DNA from: Isotricha intestinalis | Taxonomy: Eukaryota > Ciliophora > Litostomatea > Vestibuliferida > Isotrichidae | Direction of reading: 5' to 3' | Length of the DNA: 51,593 bases | Assembly (NCBI GenBank): GCA_023807065.1 | Contig: JAJJLU010003568.1 | Span: 1-51,593 of the forward strand | Shown here: in pieces, positions 20,017 through 31,600 of the stretch | How positions within the stretch are numbered: the stretch's first letter is position 1 | How the letters are laid out: the number at the start of each line of letters is the position of its first letter | Made by a program: the position numbers and the translations under genes | Notes under the pieces: generated by a model | Seen by the model: only the letters and a program-made list of their open reading frames with translations | The model's database searches: none | Told to the model about the DNA's origin: nothing

Positions 20017-22224
20017 TTATTTCATATTTTGCCCATTAAACCTCATATTGATTTGATTCATATAATTAATATTATTCATATTATTCATATTTCCCATATT
20101 ACTATTATTATTAAATCCAATTCCCATATTATTAATTCCTTGAAAATAATTATTTCTATTAATATTGATATAATTCATAATTTCAGGAAAATTAGTAATT
20201 AATTTATGAATAACAATATTTCCAAAAGGTAATATTCTCAAACCATCAAGTAAAGGAGCAACTAATTGAATATACATAGTTCTATAAGGTTCATTTGAAG
20301 CTATCATTGTTTGTTGTAAAACATAATTTCCATACATATCATATAATAATGACCTTACACTTTCATAATTACATAAATTTTTTATTATTATTTGTTTAGT
20401 TTCAAAATCACAATGTTTTAAACATTTTTCAAATACATTTGAAGAAAATTTATTACTTGTATTATTTTTAAAGTCTAGTAAGTAATTTCTTACTATTATT
20501 TTATTTGCTTCTTTATCATCTAAACATAATACAAATTGAGCTACATAATTTCCATATTGATCATTAAATAACATATTTGATATTTGTGCTAAGGAAATTA
20601 ATAAATTTTTTTTTTGATTTACATCCACACTTTCTATTACTTTTTGTAATGTAAAACATGAATGTTTATGTGTTGCTACTGAAAATAAATTTTTATTAAT
20701 AAAATTTACTATTGATTCATTATTTGGAGATTTTACTAAACTTATATATTTTATTATAATATGAGTTGAATTTGGATTTAATATTATTTCTAATAAATTT
20801 GGTATAATTAAATTATTGAATGTATTTAATAAATATTGATTATTATATATTCTCTCTAATAATTTTTGTATTACTCTTGTTCCATGAGGATTTAAACATA
20901 TTTCTAAGAAATTTTCTGAAATTTGATTATTTATCATTTCATTTATTTGATTTATTGTTAATTGTTCTATTATTTTTTGAATAAAATAATTACCAAAAGA
21001 ATCTAAAGATAAATCTTTTATTTTATCTGAAATTATAGGATAAATATATTCTCTTGAAATTTTTGGATTTTCATCTATTTTTCTTTGAAGAAATCTACAT
21101 CCTGTTTGATTCTTGCATATACTATAACAGTTTTGAATTATTTCTTCTAATGGTAATTTTTCATAATTTGATAAAGATTGATTTAATTGATAATTTTTAG
21201 TTTTATTTAAATTTATTTGTTGGTTATTTTGAGAAAATTGATGATATTTCATTTGATATTGGGGTGACATTTTAATTGAATTATCCTTTAAATCTTCAAA
21301 TTCATTAATTACATTTTTATTATTATTATTATTCATGATTGAATAATAATTTGAATGGTTTTGAATATTTACATTATTATTATTATTAATATTTAAATTA
21401 TTTATTCTAATCATATTATTATTTATAATATTATTATTATCTGAGTTTTTGTTATTGTTATTATTGTCATTTATAGTATTATCATTAATATGAAATAACG
21501 AAGAATTATAATTCTTTTGATTTTGATTCCACAATCTTAATTCACCAAAATAAATATTTGTATCATCAATATTATTTTCAATCTCTCCTGATTCATTATT
21601 TAAATTTTGTGGCATAAAACTAAAAAAAATTAATAAATAAAACTTACTATGAAAATCTGTTATTATTATCTTTATTTTTAAAAGAAAAAGAATGATTTTT
21701 ATTAAATTCATTTGAATTTTCTCCTTGACAAAGAGTTGATTTTAAAATAAAATTTTTTTTATTATTATGAATAAAACCACTTTCATTAGATTCTTTTGAA
21801 TCTTTTGATTTATCATTTTTTTCTTCAAATTTAAAGCTTCCATTACTTAATCTTTTGTTAGGACTTTTTTCAATTTCTTGTAAAATATCTTTTTGAATAA
21901 AATCTTCTTCTCCTCTTGATAAACTAACTTCTTTACTTATATTAAAAAGATCTTTTAATTCTAAATTATTATTATTTATTGATAAATTTGCACTAACTGA
22001 TTTTTGATTTTGGTTGTTGTCATTATCTAAAAAATTTTTGTTAAAAATTTCATCAGAAGATTCATTTGATTTTATTTCTACTTCTTCTTTAGAAAAAATT
22101 AGATAAATATTTTACTTTGTTTAGATAATAATTCTTCTATTTCATTTATTTTTTCTGCCTTTATTGAGTCTAATGAAGTATCTAAGTCTTTTTCTTTTTG
22201 GGCTTGATTATATGATAATATCAT
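20017..22224 (-). CDS. PUF (Pumilio) RNA-binding protein, three exons
   Basis: Spliced exons 22116..22224, 21648..22086 and 20017..21619 give 716 codons plus TAA in one frame. The open frame that begins at 21711 is not the true start, because it runs into intron 2. The N-terminal 340 residues are Asn-rich. The C-terminal PUF domain has eight repeats. Repeat 1 is CRFLQ, repeat 2 NYFIQK, repeat 3 TRVIQK, repeat 4 THIIIK, repeat 5 CFTLQK, repeat 6 NYVAQF, repeat 7 SNVFEK and repeat 8 NYVLQQ. By the PUF code, repeats 8-7-6-5 (N..Q, S..E, N..Q, C..Q) read UGUA, the canonical core. Repeat 4 has a non-standard residue pair. PUF proteins bind 3' UTRs and repress or localise mRNAs. It is divergent from a second PUF gene at 22914. 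Confidence 0.9.
21620..21647 (-). other. Intron 2 of the PUF gene, 28 nt
   Basis: On the coding strand this begins GTAAGT and ends TTTTTTTTAG, with an internal ATTAAT that could serve as branch site. Removing it joins the Asn-rich exon 2 frame (ending ..NNRFS) to the exon that reads FMPQNLNNESGE, and removes an in-frame TAG/TAA. Confidence 0.85.
22087..22115 (-). other. Intron 1 of the PUF gene, 29 nt
   Basis: On the coding strand this begins GTAAAA, contains CTAAT, and ends TTCTAAAG. Splicing joins ..IEELLSKQ to KEVEIKSNESS in one frame and removes an in-frame TAA. The acceptor could instead be one of the next AAG triplets, which would keep the frame but lengthen the intron by 3 or 6 nt. 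Confidence 0.75.
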
Positions 22225-22913
22225 ATTTTGTTAATAAAATAATTTGATTTTATTAAATATTTTTATTTTAATAATTATCGTAATTTTTCATTATTTTTTG
22301 TTAACAAGTCAATATAAAAATTATTATTATTTTTATATATTTTCCTTTAAAAATTAATTTTTTTTACTCTTTTCCGTTTCTAACTTTTTTTTATATTAAT
22401 TTTATTTTTCAATAATTTCAATTGTTGTATCTTAAACTGATATTTTACTCTTAAAAATAAAAAATAAAAATGAAATAATTTATTGTTAAAAAATAATAGT
22501 TATTAACTGAACATTCGTAAAACCAAAACTTTTATAATTAAAAAATAATTATTATAAAAATAATATAAAAATGAAGATTATTCTCAAAATAGATAAAACA
22601 TTTGATAATTAAAGGTAATGTCTAATTTCAGGAATGAAATATATCAAAAAAATATTTAATAAAAATTGAAGATTGGAAGAAGTTTTTTAATATTATTAAG
22701 ATTATAACAAAAATTTGTAATGAAATAAATAAAAAAAGAAAAAAAAACCTTATATAGAAAAATTAAAAAAATATTAATTTTAAAAAAAATTAGATAATTC
22801 TAAAATAGATTGTTTTTTCATAAGAAAAAAAAAAATTTAAAATTAATTTTTGTAATTATTTTAATATAATAAAATGATTTTTACGATTATTAAATTTTCA
22901 AAATAATAAATTA
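22225..22913. other. Shared upstream region of two PUF genes
   Basis: This 689-bp AT-rich gap separates the start codons of two divergently transcribed PUF genes. No convincing gene is present. A broken frame at 22571 (MKIILKID) followed by a possible 17-nt intron was considered and not accepted. Confidence 0.5.
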
Positions 22914-24653
22914 ATGGCAGAAAAAAAAGAAATTATACTAAACAAAAAATTACATTCATCCAGCACAAATATATCAAATTTTCTTCCAAGTAATGTAGTA
23001 GACGAAATCGAGGTTTTAGAAAATAAAAATGTAAAACCACCAAATTCAACTAAAAATCTTGATACAATGAATATTTTTAAAAAAACAGAAAAAAAAGTAG
23101 AAGAAAATATTAGTATATTACCTGAAGATGTTAGTATAATAAAATCAGAAAAGAACAAAACAAATTTAAAAAATTTCATTTCAAAAGATTATTTAACCTT
23201 AAAAAATGAAATAAATAATCCAAATATCAACAATTCTTTTATAAATAGAAATTTAATTCAAAATAATATTCCAATGTTAAATTATCAAAATTTCCCAATT
23301 CAAAATTATTATAATTTAAATCAATATCCTATTTATCAAAATAATATTTTTAACACATATAATCCTTTTTTATATAATAATTATCAATATTTTCCAAATC
23401 AAATGAATAATAATCCTTTATTAAATTTTTTTCCAAATAAAAATAATAATTTTCCAGTAAGTACAAGTAATAATATTAAAGAAGAAAAAAGAGAAGAAAA
23501 TATAAATTTAGAAGAAAATGACGAAATAACACAATTTCATCCTTTACCAGATTCTCAAATAGAAAAAATTTTTTCTCAAGTTCAAAAACAAAGTTTCAAT
23601 AATCAATTAAATTATCTTTTAGAATTTGTAAATCCAAATTTATTTATTCAAATTTTAAAAACTCATAAAGGAAGTAGACAATTACAAAAAATAATAACAA
23701 ATAATATACCTTCACAAAAGGATATTGATAAGATTGTGAAAATTATAATTATAGATATAAAAAATATATTTTGTGATTATTATGGAAATTATTTTTTACA
23801 AAAATTTTTCCATTTTTGTTCTTTTCAACAAAGATTACTTATTTATAAATATATAAAACCAAATTTTTTAAAAATATCAAATAATATATGTGGAAATCAT
23901 TCTTTACAATGTTTAATTTTATTAAAAAATTCAAAAGAAGAAGAAGAAATTATTAAAGAATGTATAAATAAAAATTTATATAATTTATCTTTTGGTTCAA
24001 ACTCTTCTCATGTTATTCAAAAAATAATTTCTGTGATAAAAGAAGATAATAGAGAATATATAAATAATTTTATGATTAGTAATTTAATTGATTTGTGTTT
24101 GGATGCGAATGGAATATGTATTGTGAAAGAATTTATTAATAAAACTCAAAATGAATTTTATATTATTTCAATTATTTCTATTTTTGAAATTGATATTAAT
24201 AAATTAACATATAATCAATTTGGGAATTTTGGTATTCAAGAAGCAATAAAAACTTTTGGAGAAAAATATTGTAATAAAATTATTAAAAAATTAATTGAAC
24301 ATATTGTTGCTTTTTCTATATCAAAATTTTCTTCGAATGTTGTGGATTTTTTAATTGATTATTTAAGTAAAAATAATTTTAATAAATTTTGTGAAATATT
24401 ATCTAAAATTTATTTAAATGAAGAAAATTTAGATATAATGTTAAAAAATAAATTTGCTAATTATGTACTAGAAAATAGCTTAAATATTGTAAATAATATT
24501 CACCAAAATTTTATTGAAAATATTAGTCTTGTAAATAACAATGAGTTTAATAATTTTATAAATTTAAAGGAAAATATTTATTTATCTTTAAAAAATAATC
24601 CAATAACAAAGAAAAAGAAAAAAATAATGAAAATGTTAAAAAAGATTGTTTAA
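22914..24653 (+). CDS. Divergent PUF (Pumilio-like) RNA-binding protein
   Basis: This 579-aa frame ends in TAA. The N-terminal 200 residues are Asn/Tyr/Pro-rich and disordered. The C-terminal half carries PUF repeats: SRQLQK, NYFLQK, NHSLQC, SHVIQK, CIVKE, NFGIQE, SNVVDF and NYVLEN. Helix spacing and the aromatic stacking positions (often Tyr, Phe or His) are kept. Repeat 5 lacks the usual Gln, repeat 7 has Asp instead of Glu, and repeat 8 has Glu instead of Gln, so the UGUA-reading end is altered. It may bind a different RNA or act as a scaffold like some nucleolar PUF proteins. The start is the ATG at 22914, after a long A/T leader. Confidence 0.88.
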   Translation: MAEKKEIILNKKLHSSSTNISNFLPSNVVDEIEVLENKNVKPPNSTKNLDTMNIFKKTEKKVEENISILPEDVSIIKSEKNKTNLKNFISKDYLTLKNEINNPNINNSFINRNLIQNNIPMLNYQNFPIQNYYNLNQYPIYQNNIFNTYNPFLYNNYQYFPNQMNNNPLLNFFPNKNNNFPVSTSNNIKEEKREENINLEENDEITQFHPLPDSQIEKIFSQVQKQSFNNQLNYLLEFVNPNLFIQILKTHKGSRQLQKIITNNIPSQKDIDKIVKIIIIDIKNIFCDYYGNYFLQKFFHFCSFQQRLLIYKYIKPNFLKISNNICGNHSLQCLILLKNSKEEEEIIKECINKNLYNLSFGSNSSHVIQKIISVIKEDNREYINNFMISNLIDLCLDANGICIVKEFINKTQNEFYIISIISIFEIDINKLTYNQFGNFGIQEAIKTFGEKYCNKIIKKLIEHIVAFSISKFSSNVVDFLIDYLSKNNFNKFCEILSKIYLNEENLDIMLKNKFANYVLENSLNIVNNIHQNFIENISLVNNNEFNNFINLKENIYLSLKNNPITKKKKKIMKMLKKIV

Positions 24654-25115
24654 GCTTTTAAAAAAGTATTTAAGATAGTATTATTATCTAAATTGATTAA
24701 ATAATAAATAGATGTATATTTTAGATAATTTTTTAAATTATCATCTCTAAGTACTTTATAATGGTACTCATACTTAAAAATTATTATAGAAAAATTTTAT
24801 AAATATTATTTGAAATAAGAAAAATATAATGTGCTTGTTCCTATTTTGTATTATTGAAATAAGTAATATTAATTAATGTAATATATTTAAATTAATGAAC
24901 GTATATATAAAATTCAAAAATTATTTTAAAACCCTTTATATTGAATTAAAAATAAAATTAAAAATCATTGAAAAAGTATTCAATGTGAATCTTAAAATTT
25001 TTATAAAAGAATCAATTTTTTTTATTATTGAAATAAATATTTTTTTATATTAAAAGTATTTAAAAAAATAATATCATATTCAAAAAAAAGTGATAATATA
25101 GAAATTTTATTAAAT
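24654..25115. other. Convergent intergenic region, 462 bp
   Basis: This contains the 3' flanks of two convergent genes. A small hairpin (AGTAC...GTACT near 24750-24770) is visible and is probably incidental. No gene is seen. Confidence 0.45.
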
Positions 25116-25712
25116 TTAATATTCAATTCTAGTTTGTAAAACAGGAACACCATCTTCATTAAACATTCCATTACCATCAATTCTTAATTTCAATGAATTA
25201 ATTCTATCTTTTAATTCCATAACATAATTTTGACTTTCAAGCATTTCTTTTTTCAATTCTTTCATTTGATTATTAATTTTAATATTTTTAATTTTTTGTT
25301 TACCTAATTCTAAATCAAATTTATTTTGTAAATTATCAATTTCAGTATTCATTTCATATTTTAATTTATTATATTCTTCTCTTAAATTCATTCTTAGAAT
25401 ATAACATTCATCTTTTAAAATATTTATTTTCATAATATCATCAGGAGTAAATTTGGAATTTTCTTTTACTCTATTTTCTAAATTACTTAAATGTCGTCTA
25501 TGACTTCCTATATATGGCTTTTTAAAATTATATTTAAAATTTGTTCCTGTTTTATACATTGTATCTATATAATTATATGTTGATTGTCTTGTTTGTAAAT
25601 TCTCTCTTTTTATTTCACTTATTGTCTTTGTCTTTGGAAAAAATCCAGTTGATGGAAATTGAGTTTTATTCATCATATTTGTATTATACATTGTTTTGTT
25701 TCGAGAGAACAT
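25116..25712 (-). CDS. Coiled-coil protein, 198 aa
   Basis: An intact frame ends in TAA. The N-terminal 90 residues are basic, rich in Thr, Asn and Tyr, with short motifs such as PFxKxxT-like repeats (TGFFPKTKT, TGTNFKYNFKKPYIGSHRR). Residues about 95-175 are a continuous amphipathic helix with hydrophobic residues every third or fourth position, typical of a two-stranded coiled coil. The short C-terminal end (NEDGVPVLQTRIEY) is less charged. Such a layout is common in cytoskeletal and axonemal proteins. I cannot assign a family. Confidence 0.75.
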   Translation of the reverse strand: MFSRNKTMYNTNMMNKTQFPSTGFFPKTKTISEIKRENLQTRQSTYNYIDTMYKTGTNFKYNFKKPYIGSHRRHLSNLENRVKENSKFTPDDIMKINILKDECYILRMNLREEYNKLKYEMNTEIDNLQNKFDLELGKQKIKNIKINNQMKELKKEMLESQNYVMELKDRINSLKLRIDGNGMFNEDGVPVLQTRIEY

Positions 25713-26085
25713 TTCTTTTTAAAGTTTATTTTTTTTAAGTTTTTTTTTTATAAAATTATTTTTTTTTTTTAAAATTAATAATTTAAAAATTATTTGTCTA
25801 TTAATTTTTCCTTTTTAAAAAAGGATAATCTCTCTACCATTTTAACATTCGTTAAAAAACCTTTAGATAAATTAATGTTTTTTAAAAATAATAAATATAT
25901 AATTTGTTAATTTAAAATTATTTTTATAAATTTATTTTTAATCATATTTCACAAACTTGAATTTTGTTATTTTAAAAGTTTAAGTTAATTTTTTTATAAT
26001 ATATTTCATATTTATATTTAGATATATTAAATAAAAATTGTTGTATTAACACTAATTACAAGTTTAGACTTTAAATCTTCATTAT
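25713..26085. other. AT-rich intergenic region, 373 bp
   Basis: Nothing recognised. It holds the upstream region of the leftward coiled-coil gene and the 3' flank of the next leftward gene. Confidence 0.45.
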
Positions 26086-27513
26086 TTAAAAAAATGTTTT
26101 AGAAATTATAATACTACACTTAAAATAATCTTTTGAAATATGTGAATTATCTTCTTCTTTGAAACTCACTCCAATATATTTAAAATCTTTATCCATAATA
26201 TACTTTAAATATTCATTTTCTTCACATAATTTTTTAATTATATCTAATGGCACTAAATTATCTAATTCAAAAATATTTTCTTTAATAGAATTATTTAATT
26301 TTTCAATAAAAAATTTTTGAAGAATATTTACAAAATAAGAATCTTGATTATTTATATTATTTTTAATTATATTAATTTCATTTTCAGTTATTTCTTTAAA
26401 ATTATTTTCTAAAAACAATTTTGAAATGTTTTGTAATTTATCACTTATAATAAGAGATTCTTTGCAAATTTTTTTTACATTTATAAAATCATTGATATTA
26501 AATTCTGTAAAAAAAATATTATAAAATTTTTGAGGAAATTTCCTTAATAAATTTATAGTATAAACAATTTCATTTTTTTCAAAATCATGAATGTTTCCTT
26601 CAAAACCACATCTACTAAAAATTTGAAAAGGATTTAATTTTTCTCCATTAATAATTTCAACTTGTAACATTCCTTCTAAATGATAATTATTTATCATTAA
26701 ATAATTTTGTTCAATATTCATTTTAAGAAATAAAGGTCCTTTTTTTCTAGCATAATAAACTTCATTACAATCTATTGAAGTATATTTTTTATCATCTCCA
26801 ATTCTCATTAATAAACAACATAAATTATTTTTATTAAAAATTACATTATAACCTTTATAATCACATAAACCTTTTTCTCTAATTCCCCATTTAATATTAT
26901 TTTTAATCATAAATTTTACTTCATCTCCTTCATTAAACCATATTTCAGTCATTTTTTCTTTAAAATCTGAAAAAAAAATGATATTGATTTTCTCTTTTCC
27001 TTTATTATTTATTGTTGTTTGATTTAAATCAAATGAATGAAAATTATTATGAGGATTTACTGTATAAAGTTTTTTTTCATTAATTACTCCTATATTATCA
27101 TGAAATTTTGTTAATCTAAAAGAACTAGGAACATAAGTTTTAATTAAATGTTTTGATATATTTTCTGTTTTATGTGAACTTCTTTCCATTGATATTAACT
27201 CTATAATTTTATATGAACTATTTAATTTTTCTTCTTCTTCATTATAATCTTTTTCATCTTCTAAATTATTATTTATATTTGAATTACAATTATTTAAACT
27301 ATCTCTATCTATTATTGAATATTCATTTAATTTTTTCTTTTTTTTTTCTTTTTTAAGATTAGTTACATTTGTTGATTTAGGATTTAATTGTTCATTTATA
27401 CTATTTTTAGATTTTATTAGATTGGAATTATAATTATTATTTGATATATTATTTAATTCTTTTTTTGAAAGAGGCTTAATTACTACATTTGACTTTAAAC
27501 ACATACATCCCAT
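26086..27513 (-). CDS. N-terminally acylated protein of unknown function, 475 aa
   Basis: An intact frame ends in TAA. The N-terminus MGCMCLKS has Gly2 plus Cys3 and Cys5, a dual myristoyl/palmitoyl-type signal. A disordered, charged linker (about 10-105) follows. Residues 170-290 look like a folded beta-rich domain with Trp, Gly and Cys (KEKMTEIWFNEGDEVKFMI, WGIREKGLCDYKG, LCCLLMRIGDDKK). Residue 310 onward begins FEKNEIVYTINLLRKFPQKFY, which recalls the first helix of CAP/SCP domains, but the rest of that domain is not convincing. It is the second protein in the window built for membrane attachment at its N-terminus, 9 kb from the first (16188..17345). No clear sequence relation between the two is seen. 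Confidence 0.78.
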   Translation of the reverse strand: MGCMCLKSNVVIKPLSKKELNNISNNNYNSNLIKSKNSINEQLNPKSTNVTNLKKEKKKKKLNEYSIIDRDSLNNCNSNINNNLEDEKDYNEEEEKLNSSYKIIELISMERSSHKTENISKHLIKTYVPSSFRLTKFHDNIGVINEKKLYTVNPHNNFHSFDLNQTTINNKGKEKINIIFFSDFKEKMTEIWFNEGDEVKFMIKNNIKWGIREKGLCDYKGYNVIFNKNNLCCLLMRIGDDKKYTSIDCNEVYYARKKGPLFLKMNIEQNYLMINNYHLEGMLQVEIINGEKLNPFQIFSRCGFEGNIHDFEKNEIVYTINLLRKFPQKFYNIFFTEFNINDFINVKKICKESLIISDKLQNISKLFLENNFKEITENEINIIKNNINNQDSYFVNILQKFFIEKLNNSIKENIFELDNLVPLDIIKKLCEENEYLKYIMDKDFKYIGVSFKEEDNSHISKDYFKCSIIISKTFF

Positions 27514-27697
27514 TTCTTTTTATTAATTAAAAATTGTTTCATTTTTTCATTTTTCATATATTATTTTTCTATCAAATATTAGAAATTAATATTTAAAAAA
27601 ATGTTAATTTATAAAAGCAATAATAAAAAATTATCATTGAAAAAATAAAAAAATTTTTTCCAATATTTTTATATATTTAATTTAATTTAAATTTTAA

Positions 27698-28159
27698 CTA
27701 AAGTTTTTTATTTAATTGGCAAATATAATTATGAACTTTTTCAAGAAACATTTCATTTTTAATTTGTTCTTCAGTACTACAAAAAACATTTTTAGAAATC
27801 ATAGTAGTATAAAAATTTTTATGAATAGTTCTTAATTCTTCACCTAAATCATTTGTATTTGGTGTAGTAATAAAAATAAATCTTAATCCATTTAAAAATT
27901 CTATATAATGAAGTTTATAATTTAAAGTTGTAAATGATTTTAAAGAATCTAAATTTTTTAAAGGAGATAAAGTTTTAACAAAAGATTTCATTGAAAAAAG
28001 AACACCATATATTAATTTATATCTATGTTGAGTTTCTTTATTTGAAGAAGCATTTATTACTTTATTTATTATTTGATTTTGTTCTTCAAATTTATCCAAA
28101 TGACATAAACATGTTCCATTTCTGTGAAAAATAAAAAATTCTATTATCTTTTTTGACAT
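27698..28159 (-). CDS. TRAPPC1: TRAPP complex subunit 1 (Bet5), longin fold
   Basis: This 153-aa protein is of normal length and ends in TAG. It begins with the strand FFIFHRNGTCLCHLD (the family's Y.FdR.G.C signature). Next come YKLIYGVLFSMKSFVKTLSPL, matching the most conserved helix of TRAPPC1, then LHYIEFLNGLRFIFITTPN, and a C-terminal helix pair ending NYICQLNKKL. TRAPPC1 is a core subunit of the TRAPP exchange factors that activate Rab1/Ypt1 in ER-Golgi and Golgi traffic. With the Rab6-like gene at 17652 the window holds two Golgi-traffic genes, although they are not an operon. Confidence 0.93.
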   Translation of the reverse strand: MSKKIIEFFIFHRNGTCLCHLDKFEEQNQIINKVINASSNKETQHRYKLIYGVLFSMKSFVKTLSPLKNLDSLKSFTTLNYKLHYIEFLNGLRFIFITTPNTNDLGEELRTIHKNFYTTMISKNVFCSTEEQIKNEMFLEKVHNYICQLNKKL

Positions 28160-28658
28160 TTAAAATATATATATTTTTTTAAAAAAAAATTAAATTTATT
28201 TACATATTTTATTTGTTAATTTAAAAATTTTATTTTAGATATTTATATTAGGAAAGTGAATTTTATTGTTATATTTTATTTAAAAAGTTTTTTGTTATTT
28301 GTATAAATATTTTTTTTACGAATGAATAAATCTTTTTTTATATCTTGAAATTCTTCTTTTGATTTCTATTTTTTATTTTTATTTTTATTTAAATTAAATT
28401 TATTTATAAGATATAATTATCATCATTTTGTTTTATCTTTTTGAACTAATAATTTTTGTTGATTAATTAATTAACATTAAATATCTTTTCTATTTGTACT
28501 TGATATTTTACTCCAAATGATAAAATAATAATATTTAAAACAACAAAAAATAAATTAAAAGCAATTATAATTATATATAAAAATTTAAACAATTTTTAAA
28601 CTTTTTTTAAATAAAAAAAAAAATTAAATATTATAATAAGATACTAAAAAGGGAATTT
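28160..28658. other. AT-rich intergenic region, 499 bp
   Basis: No gene or structured element seen. It separates two leftward genes and must contain the TRAPPC1 promoter. Confidence 0.45.
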
Positions 28659-31600
28659 CTATTTCTTTAAAACAGGATGACTGTTAGCAACTTTCGCATT
28701 AGCATCAATAACTTTAATAAAAGTATCAACATCAATAAAACCACTTTTATCTCTATCTCCAAGAGAAACAATCATATTCCATTGAGTATAACTTAAATTA
28801 ACATGAACCAAAACATTTTTTAAAACATTAATCATATTATTATTCATAACAAATAAATTTCCATTATTAATTCCTGCAATAGAGAATTTTCTTGCATTTT
28901 CCCTAATAATTTTTTTATTTTTTGAAATTAATTTATATATATTAATAATATCATTTGAAGTTTCCCACTTTCTTAATACACTTAATTGCTCTTTATTTGC
29001 TTGAACATCTAAACTTCCTTCACTTTGAGCAAAAACTTTATTCCATTCATTTAAATCTATAACTCCATCCTTTCTTACATCAATATAATCATATATACAT
29101 TTCATTATATTATAATTTGGAAGTGGTCTTTGTTCTCTTGAATATAAATCATATATTATTTTTTTAAAAGTATCAAAATCCATTTTTAATCCTGAATTCA
29201 TTTCAAAAGCTAATCTTGGATTTGCATAATAATTATATAAAAATGTTTTTATTTCTTTTAATTGATTTAAAATATGATTTTTTGATATATATAAATTTTG
29301 CTCTTCATTATTTATAAATTTATAAAAATCAATTAAATTTATTCTTCCATCATTATTTAATCCACTTTTTGTTATTATATCTTCAATTTCTATATTAGTT
29401 AAACCTAATTCTAATTTTTTTATCATATTTCTAAATTCAAATTTATTGCATAAACCTCCATTTTGATTTATTGCATCTTTTATTATTTTTTTATAATCTG
29501 AAGTTGAAGATAATATACATCTTTTTATTTTTTCTAAAGGATCATTATCAAACGGAGTTTCTAAACCTTTATGTTCATTTTGAATAAATGGACTGTTTAA
29601 TGTTGTTAAAGGAATATTTGATTTTGGTCTTGTTGTTAAAATTTTAGAAGATTTATATTTTGATTTTGAAAATATATTATTAAATTCAATTTTATTGAAA
29701 TATAAATATGAAAATTCATTATATTTAATTATATTTGTTTCACTTGAATTTGGGAAATATTTTGAAATATAATGTAAAACTGTATTTGTTTCATATTTTT
29801 GAGGAAATAATTTATTAATACCATTAAAGAAATCTTTTATAGTAATTTCGTTTTTTTCACTTAATTTATCGTTGTATGTTGGTAAAGTTGTTGAAACTGG
29901 TTTTATATCATGAAAATATCTAAAAGCATCTATACTATTTGGAAAGTTTTGATTAATAAAAGTATATATATCATTATGCATATTTTCATAAAATGAATAT
30001 TTATTTGAATCAAATAACTGTTTTATATGTTGTAAAGTTAAATAATCACTTCCATTTGATATATGTTTAAATAAAACTTCTATTTGAGTGTCTTCTATAT
30101 GGAAACTTTCAAAAATTTTAGGATTGTTTGCTATAAATGTTTTAAAGTCATTTAAATTTACTCCTTTGCCTGTGTTTTTAAAATCATTTATATTTATATC
30201 TTTATAAAATTGATTTATATTATTAGGATATTTTTCGCTAATATAATCACCTAATTTATTAATTACTTCATTTAACCAATCTGGATCTTTATTAGTTTTA
30301 TTAACTCCAATATTACAATAATTTTTAATTTTAAAATAAAATTCATCTAATTCATTCATACTAATTTTATTACATAAATTTTGAATATCTGCAAGAACTA
30401 AATTATTATTTTTAGTTAAAGAAATAGCATTCATAAAATGTAAAATTTTTAAATCATTTAATTCATTCCCAGCTAATCTTAATATGTTAATAGCAAAATT
30501 TTTAATATCATCACTAGAAATAATCCCGTCATTATCTCTATCTAAAATTGAATAAATTTCTGTATCACTTAAATGCATATTTCTATTATACCATTTTGCA
30601 AATTCTCCTAATAAAATATTTTCAATCACAAAATTTCCTTTATATAATTGTTCATCATTTTCAATATTATCTGTTTCAAAAATTTTAAATTTTTTTAAGA
30701 AAATATTTATATTTACTTTTTCATTCATAAAGTCATCTAAATAATTATAAAAAGCTAAAAGTTGTTTTTGGGTTAGTTTTGTTGGTAATTTTAATTTAGG
30801 AATTTGTTCTAAAAATTCAATTTTTCCTATAAAAGTGTCTTTATTTTTATCTAAAAAATAAAATAATTTTTCATCAGTTAAATTCATTTTATTAGTAGCG
30901 ATTTTAATTAAATTCCATACTCTTTTATTTCCATCATAAACTTTTTTTTTATTGTCATTTTCAAGTTTCATCATAATTTCTTTTTTATTATCAAAAAAAT
31001 GAGGATCAATATATTTTTTAATTATATTTTCTAAATCTTCAAAACTAATAATACCATCATTATTATAATCAAATCTATTAATCATTCCTAAACTTAAATA
31101 ATCAAGTTTAGGTCTGAAAAATGCATATAATCTTTCTGCTTCAACTGTTCTTTTCATTGAAGAAGAATTACACATATTATTTATTTTCACTAAAAATAAA
31201 AATAAGTCATTATTACATTCAGTTTCTAAGAAATTTTTAAAAATTTCTATAACTTTCATAAACACATCTTCAATATAATTATCATATACTATCATAATAA
31301 ATTGATGATATGAAACAATATTTGAAAAATCTATTAAACGGTGCATTCTTAGAAAACGTAATAAATTTTTATCATTAATTTTATTGTTAACTGCCTCTTT
31401 TAAAGTAGTAATGAATTTATCTAAAGGTAATTTTTGAGTAATATTTAAATCTATTTTTTCAAATTTATTTTTTAAATCATCAAAAGAAATTGAATTTTGG
31501 ATAATAGTAATAATTTCTTTATGAACTAAAGGTGAATTTATATTTTTATAATCTTCATCTCCATAAATATTAGTATAATCAATTAATTGTTTAACAGTAA

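Noticed and set aside
22571..22740. Short frame MKIILKID with a possible 17-nt intron (GTAATG...TTTCAG), ubiquitin-like at first glance
   Set aside because: It contains TAA codons before and after the putative intron, and the later part is only loosely similar to a ubiquitin end.
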